Positions 1 to 6,226 of a DNA stretch of 9,596 nucleotides are shown one piece after another; position 1 is the stretch's first letter, and each line of letters starts with the position of its first letter. The stretch is from NCBI GenBank assembly GCA_946478645.1, contig CAMLCW010000195.1, positions 1-9,596 on the forward strand, read 5' to 3'. The notes beneath the pieces were generated by a model. It had not been told where the DNA came from. It worked only from the letters and a program-made list of their open reading frames with translations, and did no database searches. The position numbers and the translations under genes are program-made. Source of the stretch: an uncultured Variovorax sp. GTDB taxonomy: Bacteria > Pseudomonadota > Gammaproteobacteria > Burkholderiales > Burkholderiaceae.

Positions 1-962
1 CGCGCGGCCACGGTAGCCGGGTCGCCCACCAGCGCCGTGCCCGCGCCGCCGCGCACCAGGCCCACGCCGGCCCAGAGGTTGGGCGCGATCTCGAGGTCGG
101 CGCGTGAGCGCTTCGTGCCTGAAGCGTGCAGTGCGGCCATGCGGCGCTGGCCTTCCGAATCCATGCGCGCGAATGCGGCCTGGGCGCGCACCACGGTGTC
201 GTCGTCGACGTGGCTGATCAGTTCCTCGGCGGCCTTCCAGGCGGCGGCATCCGTCTCGCGCACGATCACGTGCAGCCGGATCCCGAACTCGACGCGGCGG
301 CCCTTCTGCGCCGCGCGATTGCGCACGTCGGCGATCTTGCGCGCCACCTCGGCGGGCGGCTCGCCCCATGTCAGGTAGGCATCGACCTGTTCGGCCGCGA
401 GCGCATGCGCGGCCTCCGACGAGCCACCGAACCAGACGGGCGGATGCGGCTTCTGCAGCGGCGGATAGAGCAGCTTCGCGCCCTTCACGCGCAGGTGCTC
501 GCCTTCGTAGTCGAAGGGCCGGCCTTCGTGGCTGCGCGCCATGATCTCGCGCCAGATGCGGATGAACTCGGCCGACTGCGCATAGCGCGCCGCATGGTCG
601 AGGAACACGCCGTCGCCTTCGAGCTCGGCCTGGTCGCCGCCGGTCACCAGGTTCACGAGCAGGCGCCCGCCCGACAGCCGGTCGAAGGTGGCGGCCATGC
701 GCGCGGCGAGCGCGGGCTGGTGCAGGCCCGGCCGCACCGCGACCAGAAAGCGCAGTTTGCGCGTCGCGCCGATCAGGCTCGACGCGATCACCCACGGGTC
801 TTCGCACGAGCGGCCGGTGGGAATCAGCACGCCTTCGTAGCCCAGGTGGTCCGCGGCGCCCGCAATCTGCTGCAGGTACGCGAGGTCGACGGGCCGCGCG
901 CCTTCGGCCGTGCCGAGGAACCGGCTGTCGCCGTGCGTGGGAAGAAACCAGAAGATCTGCAT
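1..962 (-). CDS. ssuD: FMNH2-dependent alkanesulfonate monooxygenase SsuD (3' end beyond window)
   Basis: This flavin-dependent monooxygenase of the luciferase-like TIM-barrel family uses FMNH2 and O2 to cleave alkanesulfonates into sulfite and an aldehyde in the cytoplasm. The gene starts at the ATG at 962 and 320 codons are visible. E. coli SsuD has about 380, so roughly 60 C-terminal codons lie off the left edge. The N-terminus reads FWFLPTHGD, with His10 matching E. coli His11. PTGRSCED carries Cys53, matching Cys54. [12 protein letters not shown] carries Arg229 and His231, matching Arg226 and His228. [19 protein letters not shown] carries the phosphate/flavin-loop arginine at about 304. 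An AAAGG ribosome-binding site lies about 7-8 bases upstream. It is the last visible gene of the sulfur operon, and SsuE, encoded upstream in it, supplies its FMNH2. The match to E. coli SsuD, from memory, runs the whole visible length. Confidence 0.96.
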   Translation of the reverse strand, partial: MQIFWFLPTHGDSRFLGTAEGARPVDLAYLQQIAGAADHLGYEGVLIPTGRSCEDPWVIASSLIGATRKLRFLVAVRPGLHQPALAARMAATFDRLSGGRLLVNLVTGGDQAELEGDGVFLDHAARYAQSAEFIRIWREIMARSHEGRPFDYEGEHLRVKGAKLLYPPLQKPHPPVWFGGSSEAAHALAAEQVDAYLTWGEPPAEVARKIADVRNRAAQKGRRVEFGIRLHVIVRETDAAAWKAAEELISHVDDDTVVRAQAAFARMDSEGQRRMAALHASGTKRSRADLEIAPNLWAGVGLVRGGAGTALVGDPATVAA

Positions 963-976
963 GGATCGCCTTTCGG

Positions 977-1099
977 TCAGACAGCGAAAAGGAAAGCGCG
1001 AATGCCCCGCACGGCGCGCGCGCGCAGGCCCCAGGCGCGCGAAGTGGTGGCGAGCACCTGCGCGGCGCGGTCCCGGGGCGAACGGTTCGCGGCGCTCAT
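977..1099 (-). CDS. Small 40-residue ORF coupled to ssuA by ATGA overlap
   Basis: I do not recognise this product. The ATG overlaps the ssuA stop codon as ATGA, the classic layout for translational coupling, and the TGA stop lies 14 bases before the ssuD start. The peptide has 40 residues, begins [16 protein letters not shown], is rich in Arg and Ala and ends in a hydrophobic IRAFLFAV. No signal peptide or clear membrane helix is present. Counting by hand, GC is about 72% at codon position 1, 67% at position 2 and 85% at position 3, the order expected for real coding DNA in a GC-rich genome. Without it, ssuA and ssuD would be separated by 133 bases in an otherwise compact operon. Against it: open frames are common by chance at this GC content, and I know of no such gene in other ssu operons. 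It may be a coupling cistron whose peptide is unimportant. Confidence 0.4.
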   Translation of the reverse strand: MSAANRSPRDRAAQVLATTSRAWGLRARAVRGIRAFLFAV

Positions 1100-2070
1100 G
1101 CCGTGCCCGCCGCGGCGGCCTCGAGCACGTTGATGCGGCGCGGAATCAGCTTCAGCTCGAAGAAGGTGTCGGCGATCTTCTGCTGCTCGGCCAGGATCGC
1201 CTTCGAGATCGGCCCCGTGCCGTAGACGGTGCGCCCCACCGTGAGGTCGGCCACCGGCTTCGGCAAGCCCCAGAGGGCCGCGAGTTCCGCGGCGAGCGCG
1301 TCCTTGTTGGCGGTGCCCCAGGCGTCGATGCGGCCAAGCTCCTCGATCGCAATCGCGAGCACGTCGGGGTTCTTCGCGGCATAGCCGAGCGACGAGAAAT
1401 AGTAGGAGCGGTTGCCCACCACCCCGCTCGCGTCGGCCAGCACACGCGCCTCGAGCGACTTCTCGGCAGCGGCAAGGAACGGGTCCCAGATCACCCAGGC
1501 GTCGACCGACCCCTTCTCGAAAGCCGCGCGTGCATCGGCCGGCGGCAGGAAGACGAGGTTCAGGTCGCTGTAGGCAAGGCCGTGCTTCTCGGCCAGCTTG
1601 ACGATGAAGTAATGGACATTCGAGCCCTTGTTGAGCGCCACCTTGCGGCCCTTGAGCTCGGCCACGCTGCGGATCGCCGAACCCTTCGGCACCAGCACCG
1701 CCTCCGACTGCGGGCGCTGCGGCGAGGCCGCCACGTAGGCCAGCGGCGCGCCCGCAGCCTGGGCGAAGATCGGCGGCGCCTCGCCCACGTCGCCGAAATC
1801 GATCGAGCCGACATTGAGCGCTTCGAGCTGCACCGGCCCGGCCGTGAACTCGGTCCATTTGACGGAAACGCCGAGCGGCGCGAGCCGCTTCTCCAGCGTG
1901 CCGCGGCCCTTGAGGATGCTCAACAGGCCTTTCTGCTTGCCGATGCGCAGTTGGCGCGCCGGCGCCTGCGCCAGCACGCCGAACGAAGGCAGCGCGATCG
2001 CTGCCGATGCGGCGGCGCCCTGCAGCAGCAGGCGGCGGCGCGGGATGGAGTTCAAAGAAGAATTCTTCAT
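1096..2070 (-). CDS. ssuA: Aliphatic sulfonate ABC transporter substrate-binding protein SsuA
   Basis: This periplasmic binding protein captures alkanesulfonates for the SsuCB ABC importer. It has 324 residues. The N-terminus carries a Tat-like signal: PRRRLLLQG at 10-18, a hydrophobic stretch, then a likely cleavage after VLA at about 34. The mature part opens with QLRIGKQKG and continues through [50 protein letters not shown] and [22 protein letters not shown], all hallmarks of the SsuA/NMT1-like family and closely parallel to E. coli SsuA. The ATG at 2070 is chosen because a TAGGAG ribosome-binding site sits 8 bases upstream and the signal peptide follows at once; the same frame stays open further upstream but reads as arginine-rich shadow sequence. 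The mature protein has no Cys and no Met. It lies 11 bases after the 44-codon ORF and overlaps the 40-codon ORF by four bases. Confidence 0.96.
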   Translation of the reverse strand: MKNSSLNSIPRRRLLLQGAAASAAIALPSFGVLAQAPARQLRIGKQKGLLSILKGRGTLEKRLAPLGVSVKWTEFTAGPVQLEALNVGSIDFGDVGEAPPIFAQAAGAPLAYVAASPQRPQSEAVLVPKGSAIRSVAELKGRKVALNKGSNVHYFIVKLAEKHGLAYSDLNLVFLPPADARAAFEKGSVDAWVIWDPFLAAAEKSLEARVLADASGVVGNRSYYFSSLGYAAKNPDVLAIAIEELGRIDAWGTANKDALAAELAALWGLPKPVADLTVGRTVYGTGPISKAILAEQQKIADTFFELKLIPRRINVLEAAAAGTA

Positions 2071-2078
2071 GGCGGTTG

Positions 2079-2084
2079 CTCCTA
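2079..2084 (-). promoter_or_regulatory. ssuA ribosome-binding site overlapping upstream stop codon
   Basis: On the minus strand TAGGAG lies 8 bases before the ssuA ATG. Its first three bases are the TAG stop of the 44-codon ORF, so ribosomes ending that ORF finish directly on the ssuA initiation site. This suggests coupled translation and fixes the ssuA start. Confidence 0.7.
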
Positions 2085-2216
2085 GGCCGAGATGAAGCCG
2101 ACGATGAGCGCGACCGCGGTCACGACGATGGCGCTGACGGCGAAGTCGCGCAGCGCGTGCCAGATTGAGCGCGGCGGCGTCTCGAGCACGGAGTCTTCGG
2201 TGGCAACGGGATTCAT
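2082..2216 (-). CDS. Small single-pass membrane protein in the ssu operon (44 aa)
   Basis: I do not recognise this gene. It encodes 44 residues starting MNPVATEDSVLETPPRSIW, followed by a hydrophobic segment at about 26-44 (AVSAIVVTAVALIVGFISA) that would make one transmembrane helix ending at the C-terminus. The ATG at 2216 has an AGGAG ribosome-binding site 9 bases upstream, and the stop overlaps the ssuA ribosome-binding site. About 40 of 44 third codon positions are G or C, and second positions are T-rich as in real membrane proteins, so it is very likely translated. It is too short for most gene finders. Being co-translated with a periplasmic sulfonate-binding protein hints at a role near the transporter, but that is inference. 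It could also be a remnant of a permease: the W.HAL...GFIS pattern vaguely recalls the SsuC N-terminal region, though this similarity is too weak to rely on. Confidence 0.72.
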   Translation of the reverse strand: MNPVATEDSVLETPPRSIWHALRDFAVSAIVVTAVALIVGFISA

Positions 2217-2225
2217 GAGGCGGAA

Positions 2226-2230
2226 CTCCT
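2226..2230 (-). promoter_or_regulatory. Ribosome-binding site of the 44-codon ORF
   Basis: AGGAG on the minus strand lies 9 bases before the ATG at 2216. It is the main independent evidence, with codon bias, that this short ORF is translated. Confidence 0.65.
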
Positions 2231-2318
2231 GGGTTCAAAAAATTCAGGCAAAGGCATTCCCTGCCGCAAGGAAAAGCGGCGGGGTCTGTCGGATCGGAAG
2301 AACGGAGGGGGTGGTCTG

Positions 2319-2897
2319 CTAGACGCTACATCGCACCATGGCGAACGGGACCGGCGCGAAGCCTTGCAACTGCAGCCCTTCGCTCGCGAGCAGCCCGGCC
2401 GCGTCGTCGAGCCGCTCGGCGAGTTCGGCATGCACCTGGTAGGCGTTCTCGGGCATCAGCGCGATCTGCGCATCGGTCGCATAGACGCCGGGCAGGATCT
2501 GCCGCGCCGACAGCGCATGCAGCACCGGGCGCAGCGCATAGTCGAGCGCCAGCATGTGGTGCGGGCTGCCGCCCGTGGCCAGCGGCAGCACCGTCTTGCC
2601 CTTGAGCGCGTCCTGCGCGAGCAGGTCGAGGAACACCTTCAGCACGCCGCCGTAGGCAGCCTTGTAGACCGGCGTGGCCACCACCACCGCCCGCGCCGAC
2701 GCCACCTTGGCAATGGCCGCCGCGACCGCGGGATGCCGCGTGTCGGCCTGCATCAGCGCCTCGGCGGGCAGCTCGCGCACATGGAGCCGCTCGATGCGCG
2801 CATGCCGCGCGGCAAGCCGCTCGCCCACGGCCTCGAGCAAGGCGGTGGAACGCGACGGTGCGGACGGGCTGCCGGCAATCAGTAGAACGGACGACAC
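2319..2897 (-). CDS. ssuE: NAD(P)H-dependent FMN reductase SsuE
   Basis: This flavodoxin-fold reductase makes FMNH2 from FMN and NAD(P)H and passes it to SsuD. The 192 residues match the usual family length (E. coli 191). The N-terminus LLIAGSPSAPSRSTALLE carries the phosphate-binding GSP..PSRS loop. VVATPVYKAAYGGVLKVFLDLL follows at about 72-93, then GKTVLPLATGGSPHHMLALDYALRPVL at about 100-126. Tyr120 in the LDYAL segment corresponds to the tyrosine (E. coli Tyr118) that forms the pi-helix insertion typical of two-component FMN reductases. The start is a GTG at 2897 behind a purine-rich GAGAG. It begins 17 bases after the sbp stop, so the two are almost certainly co-transcribed. A 102-base spacer separates it from the next small ORF; I see only a weak 5-bp stem there (2263-2280). 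It is not depleted in sulfur amino acids, unlike the binding proteins. Confidence 0.95.
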   Translation of the reverse strand: MSSVLLIAGSPSAPSRSTALLEAVGERLAARHARIERLHVRELPAEALMQADTRHPAVAAAIAKVASARAVVVATPVYKAAYGGVLKVFLDLLAQDALKGKTVLPLATGGSPHHMLALDYALRPVLHALSARQILPGVYATDAQIALMPENAYQVHAELAERLDDAAGLLASEGLQLQGFAPVPFAMVRCSV

Positions 2898-2914
2898 GCG
2901 AGGCTCTCTTGCTT

Positions 2915-3949
2915 TTATTTCGGGGCGTAGATCTGGTCGAACGAGCCGCCGTCGGCAAAGTGCGCCTTGTCGGCCTTGGCCCAGCCGCCGAACGCCTGGT
3001 CGATGCTGACCAGCGTGAGCTTCGGAAACTGCTTGTCGTACCTGGCCCGGGCTTTTTCGGACGTGGGCCGGTAGAAGTTGCGCCCGGCGATGTCCTGGCC
3101 TTCGTCCGAATAGAGGTACCGGAGGTATTCCTCGGCCACCGCGCGGGTGCCCTTCTTGTCGACCACCTTGTCGACCACGGCCACCGTGGGCTCGGCCAGG
3201 ATCGAGAGCGAAGGCACCACGATCTCGAACTTCTCGGTGCCGAACTCCTTCAGCGCCAGGAAGGCCTCGTTTTCCCAGGCCAGCAGCACGTCGCCCACGC
3301 CGCGCTGCACGAAGGTGATGGTCGAGCCGCGCGCGCCGGTGTCGAGCACCGGCACGTTGCGGAACAGGTTGCCGACGAAGGTGCGGGCCTTGTCGTCGCT
3401 GCCGTACTTGCGCCGCGCGAACTCCCAGGCGGCCAGGTAGTTCCAGCGCGCGCCGCCCGAGGTCTTGGGGTTCGGCGTGATCACCTGCACGCCGGGCTTG
3501 ACGAGGTCGTCCCAGTCCTTCAGGCCCTTGGGATTGCCCTTCTTCACCAGGAACACGATGGTCGAGGTGTAGGGCGCCGAGTTGTGCGGCAGTCGCTTCT
3601 GCCAGTCGGGCTTGACCACGCCGCCATGCGTGACGAGCGCATCGACGTCGCCGCCGAGCGCGAGCGTGGCCACGTCGGCGTCGATGCCGTCGATGATCGA
3701 GCGCGCCTGCTTGCCCGAGCCGCCGTGCGACTGCTTGATCGTCACGTCCTGGCCGGTCTTGGCCTTCCAGTACTTGGCGAAGGCGCGGTTGTAGTCGACG
3801 TAGAGCTCGCGCGTCGGGTCGTACGACACGTTGAGCAGCGTCACCGGGCCGGCGCCCTGCTGCGCGAACGACGGCAATGCCGTCAGGGCCATGGCGCCGG
3901 CCAGGCCGGCGCCGAGGGAAAGCTTGATAAAGTCGCGGCGAAGGCGCAT
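2915..3949 (-). CDS. sbp: Sulfate ABC transporter substrate-binding protein
   Basis: This periplasmic sulfate (or thiosulfate) binding protein works with a CysTWA-type permease. It has 344 residues. A Tat-like signal, [13 protein letters not shown] with the twin arginines at 4-5, precedes a likely cleavage after SFA at about 29. The mature protein shows [13 protein letters not shown] (38-50), [10 protein letters not shown] (73-82), [16 protein letters not shown], the family signature [16 protein letters not shown] (160-175), [11 protein letters not shown] (203-213), [11 protein letters not shown] and FGGW near the C-terminus. It tracks E. coli Sbp along its full length. The ATG at 3949 is the only start that keeps the signal peptide. 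It has no Cys or Met after the signal peptide. It is the first gene of the minus-strand operon, directly behind the divergent control region. No cysT, cysW or cysA lies beside it. CysP is a possible alternative name. Confidence 0.95.
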   Translation of the reverse strand: MRLRRDFIKLSLGAGLAGAMALTALPSFAQQGAGPVTLLNVSYDPTRELYVDYNRAFAKYWKAKTGQDVTIKQSHGGSGKQARSIIDGIDADVATLALGGDVDALVTHGGVVKPDWQKRLPHNSAPYTSTIVFLVKKGNPKGLKDWDDLVKPGVQVITPNPKTSGGARWNYLAAWEFARRKYGSDDKARTFVGNLFRNVPVLDTGARGSTITFVQRGVGDVLLAWENEAFLALKEFGTEKFEIVVPSLSILAEPTVAVVDKVVDKKGTRAVAEEYLRYLYSDEGQDIAGRNFYRPTSEKARARYDKQFPKLTLVSIDQAFGGWAKADKAHFADGGSFDQIYAPK

Positions 3950-4083
3950 GGTGTCTTGCTCAAAAAGGCATATCGATGAAGCTGCGTATTCTCAATACGG
4001 CATATGGAAACGGGAACGACCGAGTTCTCAGTTCTAAATAGCCAAATCAACTAAGCAACGTTTCCCCCACAAAGGCAATTCAA
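3950..4083. promoter_or_regulatory. Divergent control region between sbp and yggX
   Basis: These 134 bases are clearly AT-richer than the flanking genes and separate two divergent transcription units. They contain an inverted repeat CGTATT-CTC-AATACG (3985-3999), two direct GGCATAT copies (3967-3973 and 3999-4005), and a tandem AGTTCT pair (4023-4035). AAAGG at 4071-4075 is the yggX ribosome-binding site. For sbp, TTGAGA (3995-3990 on the minus strand), 17 bases, then TATGCC is a weak sigma70-like pair, but it would leave a leader of only about 11 bases, so I do not assign the promoter. A CysB- or SsuR-like LysR activator would be expected to bind here from what is known of sulfur operons in Burkholderiales. 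Confidence 0.6.
3967..4005. repeat. GGCATAT direct repeats bracketing a 6-bp dyad
   Basis: GGCATAT occurs at 3967-3973 and again at 3999-4005, 32 bp apart, which is about three helical turns. The perfect inverted repeat CGTATT/AATACG with a 3-base spacer lies between them at 3985-3999 and shares one base with the second copy. The arrangement looks like a regulator binding site upstream of sbp; the regulator is not identified. Confidence 0.5.
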
Positions 4084-4365
4084 ATGGCACGCATGGTTCA
4101 GTGCATCAAGCTCGGCAAAGAGGCCGAAGGGCTCGACTTCCCGCCCTATCCCGGAGATCTGGGCAAGCGCCTGTGGGAAAACGTCAGCAAGGAAGCCTGG
4201 GCCGCGTGGCTCAAGCAGCAGACGATGCTCGTGAACGAGAACCGGCTGAACCTGGCCGACCTGCGCGCGCGCCAGTACCTGGCGCGGCAGATGGAAAAGC
4301 ATTTCTTCGGCGAAGGCGCCGACGTGGCGCAGGGCTACGTGCCGCCGTCGACACCGTCGAACTGA
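4084..4365 (+). CDS. yggX: Probable Fe(2+)-trafficking protein YggX
   Basis: This small cytoplasmic protein is linked to Fe(II) handling and protection of iron-sulfur clusters from oxidation. Its 93 residues match the family length (E. coli 91). Diagnostic features are Cys7 in [24 protein letters not shown] at 13-29, [19 protein letters not shown] at about 34-52 and a C-terminal GYVPP. The ATG at 4084 has AAAGG 8 bases upstream. It is the first gene rightward from the divergent control region, and its stop lies 7 bases before the mnmC start, which suggests one transcript. The pairing with a sulfur operon across the control region may be chance, though both relate to sulfur and oxidative physiology. 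Confidence 0.96.
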   Translation: MARMVQCIKLGKEAEGLDFPPYPGDLGKRLWENVSKEAWAAWLKQQTMLVNENRLNLADLRARQYLARQMEKHFFGEGADVAQGYVPPSTPSN

Positions 4366-4372
4366 GCCCGCC

Positions 4373-6175
4373 TTGGCCGCCGAATCCGAGGCACCGGCGC
4401 GGGCGCGCGGCGTGTTCCTCGGCGGCTGCCGCTTGCCCGAGGCATGGGCAGGCCAGCGGCAATGGCGTGTTCTCGAAACCAGCTTCGGGCTGGGCCTCAA
4501 TTTCCTGACAACCTGGCAGGCCTGGCGTGCAGATGCTGCGCGTCCGGCGATGCTGCACTTCGTCTCGGTCGAGGCCCATCCCGTGGCTGCCGACGACCTG
4601 CGCCGCGCTGCCCGGGCCGATCCCGAACTCGCGCCGCTGGCCGCTGCGCTGGCCGACCAGTGGCACGGCCTGCTGCCGGGCTTTCACCGGCTGGCCTTCG
4701 ACGACGGCCGGGTGCTGCTCACGCTTTGCATCGGCGAAGTTCAGCCGATGCTGCGCGCGCAGCGCTTCGAGGCCGACAGCATCTTCCTCGACGGCTTCGG
4801 CCCGCAGAAGAATCCCGCGATGTGGTCGCCCGAGACGCTGAAGACGGTGTCGCGCTTTGCCCGCCAGGGCACGGGCCTCGCCAGCTGGACCGCCGCGCCC
4901 GCGGTGCGTGAGGCGCTCGCGCGGAACGGCTTCCAGCTTGAAGCGCGCCCCGGCCTTGCGCCCGACGGCGACTGCCTCGCGGCCGTGTTCGCGCCCGCCT
5001 GGACCGTGCGGCGCCGCGGCCCGCCGTCCGCACACACCGAGCCGGGCCGCTGCGCCGTGGTGGGCGCCGGGCTCGCGGGCGCCGCCGTGGCGGCAAGCCT
5101 CGCGCGGCGCGGCTGGCAGGTCACTGTGCTCGACGCGGCCGACCGGCCCGCGGCCGGCGCCTCCGGGCTGCCGGTGGGCCTGATGGCACCGCATGTATCG
5201 CCCGACGACGCACTGCTCTCCCGGCTCACGCGCGCAGGCATTCGCGCCACCTGGTCCGAGCTGGAACGCCTGCTGCAGGCCGGCACCGATTGGCAGGCCA
5301 GCGGCGTGCTCGAGCGCCGGCCCGACGGCGACCTTCGCGTGCCACCCGGCTGGCGCGCGGACGGGCCCAACGAGTCGTGGCCCCCCACCGCCGCGCAGCG
5401 CGCCGAAGCGGCGCTGCCGCCCGAAGCGCCCGCGCTGTGGCATGCGCGCGCGGCCTGGGTGCGGCCGGGCCGCCTGGTCGAAGCCTGGCTGCGCACGCCG
5501 GGCATCGTGTTCCAGGGCCGCGCGGCCGTGGCGCGCCTGGCCCGCGGCGAAACCGGCTGGCATCTGTTCGATGCAGCAGGCGCGTTGCTCGCCGAAGCCG
5601 ACCGCGTGGTGATTGCGGCCGGCCACGGATCGCAGCACTTCGCCCCGGCGCTGCCGCTGCAGCCCGTGCGCGGCCAGGTCGCCTGGGGTCTCGTCTCCGC
5701 CGCGCCCGGGGCAGGTACGCTGCCGGCCGTGCCGCTCAATGGCGACGGCCACCTGATCGCCGGCGTGCCCGAGCCCGGCGGCGCCCTGCTCTGGCTCGCG
5801 GGCGCCACCTACGATCGCGACCGCAGCGACCTGGCACCGGACGCGGCCGATGCGGCGGCCAACCGCGCGCGGCTCGAACGCCTTTCGCCCGCCGCCGCGG
5901 CCGTGCTGGCTCCCGCCTTCGACCGCGGCGAGGCCGGCGCCTGGGTCGGCGTTCGCTGCGCCTCGGGCGACCGCCGGCCACTGGCCGGGCCGCTCGGCGA
6001 GTCCGGGCTCTGGGCCTGCACCGCGCTGGGCTCGCGCGGCCTGAGCTTCGCGGCGCTGTGTGCGGAGGCTATCGCGGCACGCTGGCACGGCGAGCCGCTG
6101 CCACTGCCCGCCAGGATGGCCGAGGCGATCTGTACCGCGCGTACGCAGGGCCCGGCGGCCGGTTCCGCGACATAA
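4373..6175 (+). CDS. mnmC: tRNA mnm5s2U34 biosynthesis bifunctional protein MnmC, short N-terminus
   Basis: MnmC finishes the wobble uridine of several tRNAs. Its FAD domain removes the carboxymethyl group of cmnm5(s2)U34 and its SAM-dependent domain methylates the product. This protein has 600 residues from a TTG start at 4373; the only ribosome-binding hint is a GAG 6 bases upstream. The methyltransferase half shows VFLGG (14-18), the SAM loop ETSFGLGLNFL (35-45), FVSVEAHP (63-70) and FLDGFGPQKNPAMW (138-151). The FAD half shows VVGAGLAGAAVA (229-240), GASG (262-265), RGQV (433-436), GVRCASGDRRPLAGP (526-540) and ALGSRGLSFA (551-560). Oddities: the usual N-terminal segment of about 35-40 residues before VFLGG is missing, the first Gly of the SAM loop is Ser37, and the K-R-[ED] segment I recall from E. 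coli near the end of this domain reads APDGDC (196-201). The FAD half looks intact. No in-frame ATG was found upstream. Confidence 0.9.
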   Translation: MAAESEAPARARGVFLGGCRLPEAWAGQRQWRVLETSFGLGLNFLTTWQAWRADAARPAMLHFVSVEAHPVAADDLRRAARADPELAPLAAALADQWHGLLPGFHRLAFDDGRVLLTLCIGEVQPMLRAQRFEADSIFLDGFGPQKNPAMWSPETLKTVSRFARQGTGLASWTAAPAVREALARNGFQLEARPGLAPDGDCLAAVFAPAWTVRRRGPPSAHTEPGRCAVVGAGLAGAAVAASLARRGWQVTVLDAADRPAAGASGLPVGLMAPHVSPDDALLSRLTRAGIRATWSELERLLQAGTDWQASGVLERRPDGDLRVPPGWRADGPNESWPPTAAQRAEAALPPEAPALWHARAAWVRPGRLVEAWLRTPGIVFQGRAAVARLARGETGWHLFDAAGALLAEADRVVIAAGHGSQHFAPALPLQPVRGQVAWGLVSAAPGAGTLPAVPLNGDGHLIAGVPEPGGALLWLAGATYDRDRSDLAPDAADAAANRARLERLSPAAAAVLAPAFDRGEAGAWVGVRCASGDRRPLAGPLGESGLWACTALGSRGLSFAALCAEAIAARWHGEPLPLPARMAEAICTARTQGPAAGSAT

Positions 6176-6177
6176 GT

Positions 6178-6197
6178 CCGGCGGCGCGGCCCGCCGG
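6178..6197 (+). terminator. GC-rich hairpin after mnmC (possible weak terminator)
   Basis: A perfect 7-bp inverted repeat CCGGCGG/CCGCCGG with a 6-base loop begins two bases after the mnmC stop. No T-tract follows, so it is not a canonical intrinsic terminator. It may instead protect the 3' end or slow transcription before the next gene. Confidence 0.35.
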
Positions 6198-6226
6198 CAG
6201 CCCGCCGAGGCCCGAGAATGCGGCGC

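Noticed and set aside
1014..1025. Alternating GC run as a possible Z-DNA element
   Set aside because: Twelve bases of alternating GC are unremarkable at this GC content, and the run lies within a plausible small ORF.
2071..2238. N-terminal extension of SsuA from an ATG at 2238
   Set aside because: The 56 added residues are an Arg-rich shadow of the 44-codon ORF in another frame. The signal peptide and TAGGAG site support the ATG at 2070.
2263..2280. Stem GCCGC/GCGGC with 8-base loop between ssuE and the 44-codon ORF as an intrinsic terminator
   Set aside because: The stem is only 5 bp and the T-run on the minus strand is too far downstream. Gene spacing favours one operon.
3976..4041. 21-codon ORF ([11 protein letters not shown]...) with AAGG upstream, ahead of yggX, as a leader peptide
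   Set aside because: Third positions are only about half G/C, unlike every real gene here. It overlaps the dyad and repeats that look like regulatory DNA, and it would need a promoter inside the sbp 5' end.
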